From Neoaquamicrobium sediminum (GTDB lineage Bacteria > Pseudomonadota > Alphaproteobacteria > Rhizobiales > Rhizobiaceae), in assembly GCF_013240295.1 (NCBI RefSeq), contig NZ_JABETK010000002.1, positions 1,674,001 through 1,738,000 on the forward strand: a stretch of DNA of 64,000 nucleotides. Direction: 5' to 3'. A model generated the notes under the pieces. The model made no database searches and was not told the origin of the DNA. It saw only the letters and a list, made by a program, of their open reading frames with translations. Positions 1 to 8,852 of the stretch are shown here, piece after piece. Made by a program: the position numbers and the translations under genes. Numbering within the stretch: the stretch's first letter is position 1; each line of letters starts with the position of its first letter.

Positions 1-2
1 GT

Positions 3-128
3 TTCGGGAGCGACGAGATCGCCGTCCAACTCTCGCGCTTCTATTATGTCGACATCGACGCATTGAACGATGTCGTTTCGAACATGAGCGACCATGGCCG
101 GAAGGCTCAGTGGAGGCACGTCTCCTGA
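3..128 (+). CDS. C-terminal end of an unidentified protein (partial)
   Basis: The window opens inside a plus-strand reading frame that stays open for 41 codons and stops at TGA 126-128. The visible tail is hydrophilic, contains FYYVDID and ends in HVS. I do not recognise a family from so short a piece. It runs toward the convergent ugpC gene, and about 250 bases separate the two stops. No clear terminator hairpin is visible in that gap. Confidence 0.4.
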   Translation, partial: FGSDEIAVQLSRFYYVDIDALNDVVSNMSDHGRKAQWRHVS

Positions 129-377
129 CTGCCTCTTGAAAGGCCGGGGATCGGTGCCCACATAGGGTCTGTTCCTGCTGGTCGCGCCGCGAGGCGCTTG
201 ACCGGTCTTTCCTCGAAAGATGGCGCAATGCGCCGGTAGGAACCTTCGGCAATCATGGCTGGCCGCATGCGCCATCGACCCGGCTCGGTGATGGCGCGGC
301 AAGTCACGGATGTACTGGCGGCCCCGCCTCGCGCGCGGCCGGCCTGGTTGCCCTGAGTGATTTCCCGCTTCGAGATA

Positions 378-1466
378 TCAGATACGCTTACCGCTGCCTG
401 CGTCGAATAGGTGCGCCATGCCGGCGTCGATCGCAAGCGGCAGCACGTCGCCGTCGGCAACGCGGACGGTACCCGGCAACCGCGCGATCAGCTCGCCCGC
501 TCGCGCATCGCCGTCAACCGGATAGCCGTGCGCAAGCGTGTCGGCGCCAAGCGCCTCGACCGCGGTGACCTTCATCTCAATGTCGGCGTTGTTGCGCGCC
601 GAAACCAGCGTGAGATGCTCCGGCCGCACACCGAGCAGAACCTTGCGTCCGGCTTCCGGCAGGCTCGTTTCCCGTGGCTTTACCGTGCCGCCGGCTGCCA
701 GCTTCAAACCTTTGCCCGTTTCACCGCCTTCGGCGGCAAGCAGGTTCATCGCTGGCGACCCGATGAAACCCGCAACGAAGATGCTCGCCGGCCTCTCGTA
801 TATCGCGATGGGCGTATCGACCTGCTCGGCCAGCCCCTGGTTCATCACCACCAGCGTGTCGGCAAGCGTCATCGCCTCCACCTGGTCGTGCGTGACATAG
901 ACGCTTGTGACGCCCAGTGACCGCTGCAGGTTCTTGATCTCGATGCGCATCTGGCCGCGCAGCTTGGCATCGAGGTTGCTGAGCGGCTCGTCGAACAGGA
1001 ACGCCTTGGGACTGCGGACGATGGCGCGGCCCATTGCCACGCGCTGGCGCTGGCCGCCGGAAAGTTCGCGCGGGCGCCGCTCCAGAAGCTCGGCAAGTCC
1101 AAGCGTGCCAGCCGCATCGCGCACGCGCCGGTCGATTTCGTCCTTGTCCATGCCGCGATTGCGCAGCCCATAGGCCATGTTGTCGTAGACCTTCATATGC
1201 GGGTAGAGCGCATAGTTCTGAAACACCATGGCGATGTCGCGCTCGGCCGGCCCCAGCGTGTTGACCACCTTGTCGCCGATGGAGACCGTACCGGAGGTGA
1301 TCTCCTCCAGACCCGCGATCATGCGCAGGAGCGTGGACTTGCCGCAGCCGGAAGGGCCGACGAGCACGCACATCGCGCCATCGGGAATGTCGATCGAGAT
1401 GCCTTTCACGGCCTCGACGCGGCCGCCATAGGTTTTTCTTACGTCTTTGAGTTCGACGGTCGCCAT
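378..1466 (-). CDS. ugpC: sn-glycerol-3-phosphate ABC transporter ATP-binding protein UgpC
   Basis: This 362-residue protein is the ATPase that powers glycerol-3-phosphate or glycerophosphodiester import at the inner membrane. It has Walker A GPSGCGKST (37-45), a Q-loop in VFQNYALYP, signature LSGGQ (135-139), Walker B FLFDEP (156-161) and a MalK/UgpC-type C-terminal regulatory domain from about residue 240. It is the last gene of a minus-strand ugpB-ugpA-ugpE-ugpC operon, 13 bases after ugpE. The Ugp assignment rests mainly on the binding protein and operon order. A MalK-type ATPase for another sugar would look similar on its own. Confidence 0.9.
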   Translation of the reverse strand: MATVELKDVRKTYGGRVEAVKGISIDIPDGAMCVLVGPSGCGKSTLLRMIAGLEEITSGTVSIGDKVVNTLGPAERDIAMVFQNYALYPHMKVYDNMAYGLRNRGMDKDEIDRRVRDAAGTLGLAELLERRPRELSGGQRQRVAMGRAIVRSPKAFLFDEPLSNLDAKLRGQMRIEIKNLQRSLGVTSVYVTHDQVEAMTLADTLVVMNQGLAEQVDTPIAIYERPASIFVAGFIGSPAMNLLAAEGGETGKGLKLAAGGTVKPRETSLPEAGRKVLLGVRPEHLTLVSARNNADIEMKVTAVEALGADTLAHGYPVDGDARAGELIARLPGTVRVADGDVLPLAIDAGMAHLFDAGSGKRI

Positions 1467-1479
1467 GGAGGTTGGTTTC

Positions 1480-2391
1480 TCACTTCTCGGTTTCGACGAG
1501 GCCCTTCACGAACCAGCGCTGCATGAACAGAACCACCAGGATCGGCGGCAGGATTGCGAACACCGAGGTCACCATCACGAGGTGCCATTCCGTGTCCGCA
1601 TCGGCAAACGAGATCATCTTCCGCAGAGCGATGACGATCGTGTTCATGTCGTTGCTGTTGGTGACGAGCAGCGGCCAGAGATATTGCGTCCAGCCATAGA
1701 TGAACATGATGACGAACAGGGCCGCCAGATTGGTCTTCGACAGGGGCATCAGGATGTCCTTGAAGAAGCGCCACGGCCCTGCACCGTCGACCCGGGCCGC
1801 CTCGACCAGTTCGCCCGGTATGGTCATGAAGAACTGGCGGAACAGCAGCGTCGCGGTTGCCGAAGCCATCAGCGGCAAGATGAGGCCGGTATAGGAATCG
1901 ATCAGGCCGAGATCGACCATGACCTTGTATGTCGGCAGGATGCGCACCTCGACCGGCAGCATCAACGTGATGAAGATCACCCAGAAAAAGAACATGCGGC
2001 CGGGGAAGCGGAAGAAGACGATCGCGAAAGCCGACAGCACCGAAATCACGATCTTGCCGATGGCGATGCCCAGCGCCATGACGGTCGTGTTGAACAGCAG
2101 CGTGCCGACGCCCACCCCGCCGATGCGGCCGACACCGCCGAAAAGCGCCTCGTAATAATTGTCGAAGAAGTGCTCGCCGGGCAGCAGCGGCAGCGGCGGC
2201 CGCAGAATGGTCTGCAGCGAATGAGTGGAGGCGACGAAGGTGTAGTAGATCGGGAACGCGACGATGAACACGCCGACGATGAGGATCGCATGGGCGATGT
2301 AGCGCGATCTGCGGCTGATGCCGAGCATCGCGCCTTGCTCGCGCCGGCCGAGAGCGGCCGCCGTCGACTGCTGGGTGGCGGCCTCAGCCAT
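1480..2391 (-). CDS. ugpE: sn-glycerol-3-phosphate ABC transporter permease UgpE
   Basis: This is a 303-residue inner-membrane permease of the MalG/UgpE type. It has an N-terminal membrane segment (about 30-50), several more hydrophobic helices, and the EAA loop around VEAARVDGAGPWRFF that docks on the ATPase. The N-terminal 20 residues are polar and poorly conserved, so a slightly later start is possible. The start overlaps the end of ugpA by 8 bases, which points to translational coupling. It forms the transmembrane pore with UgpA. Confidence 0.9.
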   Translation of the reverse strand: MAEAATQQSTAAALGRREQGAMLGISRRSRYIAHAILIVGVFIVAFPIYYTFVASTHSLQTILRPPLPLLPGEHFFDNYYEALFGGVGRIGGVGVGTLLFNTTVMALGIAIGKIVISVLSAFAIVFFRFPGRMFFFWVIFITLMLPVEVRILPTYKVMVDLGLIDSYTGLILPLMASATATLLFRQFFMTIPGELVEAARVDGAGPWRFFKDILMPLSKTNLAALFVIMFIYGWTQYLWPLLVTNSNDMNTIVIALRKMISFADADTEWHLVMVTSVFAILPPILVVLFMQRWFVKGLVETEK

Positions 2392-3268
2392 AATGCACCT
2401 TCTTTTCCACGTAGCGGAACTGGATGGCCGTCAGCGCGATCACGATCACCATGAGGATCACCGACTGCGCGGCGGAGTCGCCGAGGATCAGATTGACGAA
2501 GCCGTCATTGTAGACCTTGTAGACCAGCGTCTCGGTAGCCTTGCCCGGCCCGCCGCCGGTGACGGCATGGATGATGCCGAACGTGTCGAAGAACGCGTAG
2601 GTCGTGTTGATGACCAGCAGGAAGAAGGTCGTCGGTGCCAGCAGCGGGAAGATGATCGTCCAGAAGCGCTTGGTCTCGCCGGCGCCGTCGATCGCGGCAG
2701 CCTCAATCAGCGTCTTCGGGATCGCCTGAAGTCCGGCGACAAAGAACAGGAAATTGTAGGAAATCTGTTTCCAGGCGGCAGCGGCGATCACCAGCACCAT
2801 TGCCTGATCACCGCGCAGCAACGGATCCCACTGGTAGCCGGACGAGCGCAGCATGTAGGCGAAGGTGCCCATCGCCGGATTGAACATAAACAGCCACACC
2901 ATGCCAGCAATCGCCGGCGCGATCGCATAAGGCCAGATCAGCATGGTGCGATAGATGCCCCTGCCCCGGATGATCTTGTCAGCCATGACCGCGAGCAGCA
3001 GCGCAATCGACATCGCCACGAAAGCGACTGCTATCGAGAACACAGCCGTGTTCTGCAGCGCGTTGATGTAGTTCGGCTCCGCCAGCACGCGGCGGAAATT
3101 GGCCAGTCCCACGAAGGTGCTGCGCAGCCCGAACGGGTCCTCCCGCAAGACCGACTGGTAGAGCGCCTGGCTGGCCGGCCAGTAGAAGAAGATGCCCACG
3201 ATCACGAGCTGCGGCGCGATCAGCAGATAGGGCAGGATCTTGTTGGGAAAGGTGACGCGCGGGGACAA
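2384..3268 (-). CDS. ugpA: sn-glycerol-3-phosphate ABC transporter permease UgpA
   Basis: This is a 294-residue permease of the MalF/UgpA type. Six hydrophobic segments are visible, the first at about 12-32. The EAA loop reads TLIEAAAIDGAGETKRFW. I chose a TTG start at 3268 because a strong GAGGAGG Shine-Dalgarno lies just upstream and no ATG fits the conserved N-terminus. A perfect 13-bp hairpin separates it from ugpB, a common arrangement for setting binding protein well above permease. Confidence 0.9.
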   Translation of the reverse strand: MSPRVTFPNKILPYLLIAPQLVIVGIFFYWPASQALYQSVLREDPFGLRSTFVGLANFRRVLAEPNYINALQNTAVFSIAVAFVAMSIALLLAVMADKIIRGRGIYRTMLIWPYAIAPAIAGMVWLFMFNPAMGTFAYMLRSSGYQWDPLLRGDQAMVLVIAAAAWKQISYNFLFFVAGLQAIPKTLIEAAAIDGAGETKRFWTIIFPLLAPTTFFLLVINTTYAFFDTFGIIHAVTGGGPGKATETLVYKVYNDGFVNLILGDSAAQSVILMVIVIALTAIQFRYVEKKVHYG

Positions 3269-3290
3269 GAAGCCTCCTCCACGGTGAAAG

Positions 3291-3321
3291 GGCCGCCCGC
3301 GCGAATGTCGCGCGGGCGGCC
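3291..3321 (-). terminator. 13-bp perfect stem-loop between ugpB and ugpA
   Basis: The arms 3291-3303 and 3309-3321 are perfectly complementary (13 bp, all G-C or C-G) with a 5-base loop. No U-run follows, so it is probably an RNA-stabilising or partial attenuation element that keeps ugpB mRNA more abundant than ugpAEC mRNA. It is unlikely to be a full terminator. Confidence 0.7.
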
Positions 3322-3340
3322 GGGATGAGAGACGGGACTG

Positions 3341-4651
3341 CTAGTTGCCGATCGCCTGCTGGATCGCAGCGTTGCCGCGTTCCACCGCGTTGTCGAGCGC
3401 CTGCTGCGCGGTCTGCTCGCCGGCAAGCATCTTCTCGAACTCCTCGTTCTCGATGTCGCGCACCTGCGGCAGGTTCACGAGGCGGACGCCGCGCGAGTTC
3501 TCGGTCGGTGCCTTGCCCATCATCTGGGTGATCGGGATCTCGCGGCCCGGGTTCTCGTCATAGAAGCCGGAGGCCTTGGTCGCCTCGTAGGCTGCCAGCG
3601 TCACCGGCAGATAGCCGGACACCTGGTGGAGACGCTCCTGGATCTCGGTCTGTGACAGGAAGTTGAAGAAGGCCGCGACGCCTTCGTACTCTGCGTCCTC
3701 GTGGCCGCCGAACACCCAGAGGCTGGCGCCGCCGGGGATCGTGTTCTGCGGTGCGCCTTCTGCTTCCGGATAGTAGGGAAGCTGGCCGAGGCCGTAGTTG
3801 AGGCCGGACTTCAGCACGTCACCGAGACCACCCGAAGACTCCGTCAGGATCGCGCACTCACCCGACAGGAAGAGCTGCTTGGCCTCGGAGGTACGGCCGC
3901 CGTAGCGGAACGTGTCGTCCTTGGCGAGATCGGCGAGGTTCTGGAAGTGGGTGACGAAGAGGCCTTCGTTGATCTTCAGCTCGACATCGGTGCCGGCGAG
4001 GCCGTTCTCCTGCGTGCCGTACTGCAGATTGTTCCAGGCAGCGAAGTTCTCGAGCCCGATCCAGGTGAGCCAGGTCGAGGTCAGGCCGCACGATGCCGCA
4101 CCCGATTCCTTGATCTTCTTGGCGGCTTCGAACACTTCCGGCCAGGTCTTGGGCGGGTTTTCGGTGTCGAGGCCGGCCTTCTCGAAAATGTCCTTGTTGT
4201 AATAGAGGATCGGCGAGGAGGAGTTGTAAGGGAACGACAGCATCGTGCCGTCGGGCTTGGAATAATAGGCGACGATGCCCGGCAGGTACTCGTCCTTGTT
4301 GAACTCTCCGCCGCCCATGGACAGCACTTCGGCCACCGGCTTCACCGCGCCTTCGGCGGCCATCATCACGCCGGTGCCGACGTCGAAGACCTGGATGATG
4401 TGCGGCGACTGGTTCGCACGGAATGCGGCAATGCCGGCATTCAGCGTCTCGGGATAGGTGCCCTTGAACACCGGAACGACCTTGTAGTCGCTCTGGCTCT
4501 CGTTGAACTCCTTCGAGAGCGTTTCCACGACCTCGTTGTTGGCGCCGGTCATCGCGTGCCACCACTGGATTTCGGTGACGGCGAAGGCCGCGGATGTGGA
4601 CAGAACGGTGAATGTCGCGGCGAGTCCGGCCGCAAAGCCCTGGGTCTTCAT
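3341..4651 (-). CDS. ugpB: sn-glycerol-3-phosphate-binding periplasmic protein UgpB
   Basis: This 436-residue solute-binding protein (family 1) captures glycerol-3-phosphate or glycerophosphodiesters in the periplasm and passes them to UgpAE. A signal peptide of about 24 residues ends in AAFA. The mature protein begins with the IQWWHAM motif typical of UgpB and carries GGASLWVFGG further on. The ATG at 4651 is preceded by AAAGGGAG. It is first in the operon. In rhizobia ugp genes are commonly phosphate-regulated; here only a weak Pho-box-like sequence (near 4744-4761) can be seen. Confidence 0.92.
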   Translation of the reverse strand: MKTQGFAAGLAATFTVLSTSAAFAVTEIQWWHAMTGANNEVVETLSKEFNESQSDYKVVPVFKGTYPETLNAGIAAFRANQSPHIIQVFDVGTGVMMAAEGAVKPVAEVLSMGGGEFNKDEYLPGIVAYYSKPDGTMLSFPYNSSSPILYYNKDIFEKAGLDTENPPKTWPEVFEAAKKIKESGAASCGLTSTWLTWIGLENFAAWNNLQYGTQENGLAGTDVELKINEGLFVTHFQNLADLAKDDTFRYGGRTSEAKQLFLSGECAILTESSGGLGDVLKSGLNYGLGQLPYYPEAEGAPQNTIPGGASLWVFGGHEDAEYEGVAAFFNFLSQTEIQERLHQVSGYLPVTLAAYEATKASGFYDENPGREIPITQMMGKAPTENSRGVRLVNLPQVRDIENEEFEKMLAGEQTAQQALDNAVERGNAAIQQAIGN

Positions 4652-4814
4652 GTTACGCTCCCTTTAATTCGTTGGCGAAAGATCCGGGATACCAGGCGCA
4701 ACCCAAGGCTGCGCGGCCGGTAGCCGGCTCCGCAATCGGGAGTATTGTCGCTCTATGACGGCTCGGCAACAGTTTTGTTTCACTTTCATGAAATTTCGCG
4801 GCGAACATTCCACA

Positions 4815-4848
4815 GCGAAACGCGAGCGAAACGAAAATCAGGCGAAAG
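4815..4848. promoter_or_regulatory. cluster of GCGAAA repeats upstream of ugpB
   Basis: GCGAAA(C/G) occurs at 4815, 4826 and 4842, with a related CGAAAA at 4832 and a TTTCATGAAATTTCGC stretch at about 4783-4799. Repeated short boxes of this kind are used by DeoR-family regulators such as GlpR, which would suit a glycerol-3-phosphate operon. The regulator itself is not in the window, so the role is inferred. Confidence 0.25.
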
Positions 4849-4873
4849 TCTGCGTTTAAACCGCGCGCAGATT

Positions 4874-5485
4874 CTAGGGCAGCCAGTCGATCGGCACGTG
4901 GCCTTCGTCGGCGCGCACCCTGTCAAGCCAGGCCACGACGTTCGCAAAGCGCGCCATCTCGTAACCGGCGTAGTCCGCGTCCTGCGTATAGGCAAACAGC
5001 GCGATGTCGGCGATGCTGAGCGCCTGCCCCGCGACGAACGGCGTATGCGCGAGCTGGTCCTCCATGACGGCGAGCGCGGCGTGCCCACCCTGCAGCAACT
5101 GCTCCATGCGTTCGGGCGTCGCCTGGCTTGCCCGCTCCGGATATTTCCTCAGCGCCCGGCGAACCGCGATGAACGGTTCGTGGCTGTATTGCTCGAAGAA
5201 CAGCCACTGATAGACAAGCGCGCGTTCGTATGCATCCTCAGGCAGGAAGCGCGTCCCTTCGGCGAAGTGGAGAAGCATCGCATTCGATTCGGCCAGAAGC
5301 CGGCCATTTTCGAACTCCAGCAGCGGCACCTTGCCGTTGGGGTTCTTCGCCAGATAGCCGGGACGCCGGGTCTCGCCGGTGATCGAGTTGACCTCGACGT
5401 GCCGGAACGGGCGTCCGAGCTTGGCCAGCAGCAGGCGCGGCTTGTAGCAATTGCCGCTGTCGTGCATTCCGTAGAGTGTGAGCAT
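4874..5485 (-). CDS. glutathione S-transferase family protein
   Basis: This 203-residue cytosolic GST-fold protein conjugates or reduces substrates with glutathione. The N-terminal thioredoxin-like half (1-80) carries NPNGKVPLLE, with the cis-Pro, and LAESNAML, which binds the glutathione gamma-glutamyl group. The C-terminal half is the helical domain, with SIADIALFAYT as the N-capping region. I chose the ATG at 5485 because AGGGAA lies about 8 bases upstream and the family starts with the MLTLYG strand. An upstream in-frame start would add 10 unconserved residues. It stands alone between ugp and the EAL genes. Confidence 0.85.
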   Translation of the reverse strand: MLTLYGMHDSGNCYKPRLLLAKLGRPFRHVEVNSITGETRRPGYLAKNPNGKVPLLEFENGRLLAESNAMLLHFAEGTRFLPEDAYERALVYQWLFFEQYSHEPFIAVRRALRKYPERASQATPERMEQLLQGGHAALAVMEDQLAHTPFVAGQALSIADIALFAYTQDADYAGYEMARFANVVAWLDRVRADEGHVPIDWLP

Positions 5486-5583
5486 GGCTGTTCCCTGTGT
5501 TCGCGATCGCGGCACTATCCGCGATTGCCGTCACAGGCGCCAATGACAAGAATTGCTCTTCCCTTCAGCGGCGTTGATACGTC

Positions 5584-6414
5584 TCAGCGTCGTCCGCCGA
5601 ACAGAGGGATTACCTTGGCTTCGCCGGCAAACATCTCCGAGAATTCGATCTCGGCGGCATCCGTTGCCGTACCGGCCAGTTGCGGAGCGGAAAGCAGAAA
5701 TCCCTGATAGAGATCCGCGCCGGCGTCGAGCGCAGCCGAAAGCTGCCGCCTCGTCTCGATACCTTCGATCAACACCTGCGCGCCGTCGGCCTGAAACCCC
5801 TCGACCAGCCGCGGCAGCAGTCGCGAAGCGCCTTCGCTTTCCGCCACCCGCCGAAACCAGAGCCCGTCGATACGCACGAGGTCCGGCGCGACCGTGCGGA
5901 TAAGGTCCAGCGGTGGCGGCTCGCCGGCTATGCCGCCAAGCGCGATACGCAGGCCGTGCCCTCGCAGCGTCCGGACAATATCAGGTATGGTCTCGAAATC
6001 GAACGCGGCAAGGTTGCGGAAAGTGCTGGTCATGCGATCGACCGGCAGTTCCACACGGTCGAGCAGCTTGGCGATGTCCTCGGCAAATCCCTGAGACGAG
6101 CCAACCCCGATTATGCAGTCCAGGCCTTGCAGATCGAAATGGCGGTAGTTGCCGAGATGCAGCGCAGCCGCCAGACGCTCGGCGAAGGCGCGCTCTCCGG
6201 CCGGCAGAGAGGCGAGATACGGCCTCGGCGGCATTGGAGTGCCGTCTCTGAAAGGCCGTAGGAAACCTTCGGCATGCGCAGCGACAAGACCACCCGCCTT
6301 GCGCCGATAGACCGGCTGAAATGCACTGCGCAGGATGAAATCGCCGAGACGCGCGGTCTCGATCCCTATTTCGTCAGCGGAAATCGCATCGTCAGGTACC
6401 CGCTGCGGTCTCAT
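5584..6414 (-). CDS. degenerate EAL-domain protein, probably not catalytic
   Basis: This 276-residue protein is almost entirely an EAL domain, the fold of c-di-GMP phosphodiesterases. The EAL motif is EGF, the DDFG motif is replaced by GGIAG, the substrate-binding Lys is replaced by Arg (LVRIDG), and the metal-binding Asn position is not conserved. The later IEGIET and YQGFLL motifs remain. I infer it binds c-di-GMP or a partner without hydrolysis. Its ATG overlaps the stop of the upstream EAL gene (ATGA), so the two are translationally coupled paralogues. Confidence 0.8.
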   Translation of the reverse strand: MRPQRVPDDAISADEIGIETARLGDFILRSAFQPVYRRKAGGLVAAHAEGFLRPFRDGTPMPPRPYLASLPAGERAFAERLAAALHLGNYRHFDLQGLDCIIGVGSSQGFAEDIAKLLDRVELPVDRMTSTFRNLAAFDFETIPDIVRTLRGHGLRIALGGIAGEPPPLDLIRTVAPDLVRIDGLWFRRVAESEGASRLLPRLVEGFQADGAQVLIEGIETRRQLSAALDAGADLYQGFLLSAPQLAGTATDAAEIEFSEMFAGEAKVIPLFGGRR

Positions 6415-7286
6415 GAAGACTTGCGCCGTCCAAAGGTTGGGTGGGGATATCTGGCGAAAGCTGCCGGCGCTGCTCCAGCAGATGATGTCGCGCCGGCGCT
6501 TGCACCGGCGCCGAAGCTGCCAGGCACGACTTCCGGCCGCGCAAGAAGGAAGCCCTGCACCATATGCGCGCCGGCGGCTTCCGCTGCCTCGAGTTGCCAG
6601 TTCTCTTCAATGCCCTCGAAGATAACGGTGATCCCCTTGGACACAAACTCTTCGACCATCACTGACAGCAGGGCGAAGCCCGGCTTGGTTTCCATCAGCC
6701 GCGAAATCCAGCGCGCGTCGAATTTGACGATGTTGGGTCTCAGCGCTTCGACGCGTTCCATATCGGAGGCCTCCGCACCAAAGTCGTCGATTGCGACCTG
6801 GAAGCCGCTGCTGCGCAATGTCTCTACGAAAATGGCAAGTGCCTGTTGCGACGACGACTTCTGCTCGGTCACTTCGCAGACGACCCTGCGCGGGTCGATG
6901 CCGGCTTCGTTCAGGGTGACGCGCATTTCATGCAAGGTCATGTCGGCAATCTGACGCGCGTGGAAAACCGACGGGTCGAAATTGACGAACAGCATCTTTT
7001 CCGGATCGAGGAACCTGCCCGCATTGAGCACATGGAGAGTACGCGTCAAAGTCTCGACGTTGAGCCGCTCTGCCGCCGGTATGGCCAGAAAAAAATCTTG
7101 AGGCGAGACGCTCTGCTCATCTTTGAAGGGACGGATCAGCCCCTCATAGGCCGTGACCTTGAGCTTGCCGTGGCCAAGCGCAAATATCGGCTGAAATGCC
7201 GACCTGAGCACGTAGGGTTCCCATATGCCCGTGGCAGTGCCGTCGTCCTGCTCCTCGATGTGCGCCAAGATTGTGCTGCGCGACAC
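6411..7286 (-). CDS. EAL-domain c-di-GMP phosphodiesterase, stand-alone
   Basis: This 291-residue protein is an EAL domain with no GGDEF domain and no membrane segment. The motif reads EGL (48-50). Asn102 in FVNFDPS, Glu141 in EVTEQ, DDFG (167-170), Lys188 in VKFD, Glu224 in FEGIEE and a QGF near the end are all present, so hydrolysis of c-di-GMP is plausible. I chose the GTG at 7286 because GGAGG sits about 8 bases upstream. A longer reading frame would run back through the divergent aminotransferase gene. It is the first gene of a two-gene operon with the degenerate EAL protein. Confidence 0.82.
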   Translation of the reverse strand: MSRSTILAHIEEQDDGTATGIWEPYVLRSAFQPIFALGHGKLKVTAYEGLIRPFKDEQSVSPQDFFLAIPAAERLNVETLTRTLHVLNAGRFLDPEKMLFVNFDPSVFHARQIADMTLHEMRVTLNEAGIDPRRVVCEVTEQKSSSQQALAIFVETLRSSGFQVAIDDFGAEASDMERVEALRPNIVKFDARWISRLMETKPGFALLSVMVEEFVSKGITVIFEGIEENWQLEAAEAAGAHMVQGFLLARPEVVPGSFGAGASAGATSSAGAAPAAFARYPHPTFGRRKSS

Positions 7287-7479
7287 GCAGTGTCCTCCAA
7301 GCTGCCCGCATTTACCCCATCGTCGGACCTTCCCACCGAAGGATTTACTATCTGTTAACGGCAGTCCGGAGCCGCGCTGCACCAACGCTTCGCGCTTTCC
7401 GCGCTTGCGATTCCGTGTGCAATGCGACATTAAACGCGCGGCCGCGAAGGGCGGCCTTTCCCGGAACGGAGATTTGATT

Positions 7480-8682
7480 ATGGCCTTCCTCGCCGATGCC
7501 CTTTCACGCGTAAAGCCTTCCGCGACCATCGTGGTGACGCAGAAAGCGCGCGACTTGAAGGCGAAAGGACGCGACGTGATTTCGCTGGGCGCCGGCGAGC
7601 CGGATTTCGACACGCCCGACAATATCAAGAACGCGGCCGTCGAAGCGATCCGGCGCGGCGAGACCAAATATACGCCGGTCGCCGGCATCACGCCGCTACG
7701 CGAAGCGATCGCGGCGAAGTTCAAGCGCGAGAACAATCTGGACTACAAGCCCGAGCAGACCATTGTCTGCACCGGCGGCAAGCAGGTTCTGTTCAACGCT
7801 TTCATCGCCACGCTGAACCCCGGCGACGAAGTCGTGATTCCGCGTCCTTACTGGGTCAGCTACCCGGAGATGGTGGCGCTCTGCGGCGGCACCCCGGTCT
7901 TTGCCGAGACGTCGATCGACAACGGCTTCAAGCTGACGGCCGAGGCGCTGGAAAAGGCGATCACGCCGAAGACCAAGTGGTTCCTGATGAACTCGCCGTC
8001 CAACCCGTCGGGCGCGGCCTATACCGAGGCCGAGCTTCGCGCGCTGGCCGACGTGCTGATGAAGCACCCGCATGTCTGGACGCTGACCGACGACATGTAC
8101 GAGCACCTGACCTATGGCGACTTCAAGTTCCGCACGCTCGCGGAGGTCGAACCGGCGCTCTACGAGCGCACGCTGACGATGAACGGCGTTTCGAAAGCCT
8201 ATGCGATGACCGGCTGGCGCATTGGCTACGCGGCAGGCCCGCTGCAGATCATCAAGGCGATGGACATGGTGCAAGGCCAGCAGACCTCGGGCGCCTGCTC
8301 GATCGCGCAGTGGGCCGCGGTCGAAGCGCTCAACGGACCGCAGGACTTCATCGAGACGAACAGGACGCTCTTCCAGGGGCGCCGCGATCTGGTCGTGTCG
8401 ATGTTGAACCAGGCACGCGGCCTCTCCTGCCCGACGCCCGAAGGCGCGTTCTACGTATATCCGTCGTGCCAGGATCTGCTCGGCAAGAAGACGCCCGCAG
8501 GCAAGGTGATCGAGACCGACGAGGATTTCGTCTCGGAACTGCTGGAGGCCGAAGGTGTTGCGGCGGTCCATGGCTCGGCCTTCGGTCTTGGCCCGAACTT
8601 CCGCATCTCCTACGCGACGTCGGACGCGCTGCTGGAGGAAGCCTGTACCCGCATCCAGCGCTTCGCTGGCTCCCTCACCTGA
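7480..8682 (+). CDS. aatA: aspartate aminotransferase (class I/II PLP enzyme)
   Basis: This 400-residue cytosolic enzyme interconverts aspartate and 2-oxoglutarate with oxaloacetate and glutamate. It is a fold type I PLP enzyme with LGAGEPDFDTP near the N-terminus, NSPSNPSG binding the cofactor region, and the PLP lysine in SKAYAMTGWR. The C-terminal Arg in FRISYA binds substrate carboxylate. Length matches the rhizobial AatA family. The ATG at 7480 has a GGAACGGAGA Shine-Dalgarno. It is monocistronic and ends in a strong terminator. Confidence 0.9.
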   Translation: MAFLADALSRVKPSATIVVTQKARDLKAKGRDVISLGAGEPDFDTPDNIKNAAVEAIRRGETKYTPVAGITPLREAIAAKFKRENNLDYKPEQTIVCTGGKQVLFNAFIATLNPGDEVVIPRPYWVSYPEMVALCGGTPVFAETSIDNGFKLTAEALEKAITPKTKWFLMNSPSNPSGAAYTEAELRALADVLMKHPHVWTLTDDMYEHLTYGDFKFRTLAEVEPALYERTLTMNGVSKAYAMTGWRIGYAAGPLQIIKAMDMVQGQQTSGACSIAQWAAVEALNGPQDFIETNRTLFQGRRDLVVSMLNQARGLSCPTPEGAFYVYPSCQDLLGKKTPAGKVIETDEDFVSELLEAEGVAAVHGSAFGLGPNFRISYATSDALLEEACTRIQRFAGSLT

Positions 8683-8727
8683 CGCGACACGCGCCAGCTT
8701 CGCCTCGGTTATTTTAATGCACTCCTT

Positions 8728-8757
8728 GAGCCCGGCCCGTCGGCCGGGCTCTTTCGT
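8728..8757 (+). terminator. Rho-independent terminator after aspartate aminotransferase
   Basis: A 10-bp GC-rich stem (8728-8737 with 8742-8751) and a 4-base loop are followed by TTTCGTT. Confidence 0.85.
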
Positions 8758-8852
8758 TGAACAAGCCTCCACTGCACTTTGTGTTGTGCGATTGTCGTCT
8801 GCGTGTGCAAACTGCCGACGACGTCCGGCGAAAACGCGAGGGAGGAAGACCC

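Noticed and set aside
1447..2454. A 335-codon plus-strand frame opposite ugpE
   Set aside because: It is compositionally extreme (Asp/His/Arg/Gln repeats) and antisense to an unmistakable permease gene.
7287..7736. N-terminal extension of the active EAL protein
   Set aside because: The open frame continues but would cross the promoter and the first 250 bases of the divergent aspartate aminotransferase gene. A GTG with GGAGG at 7286 is a better start.
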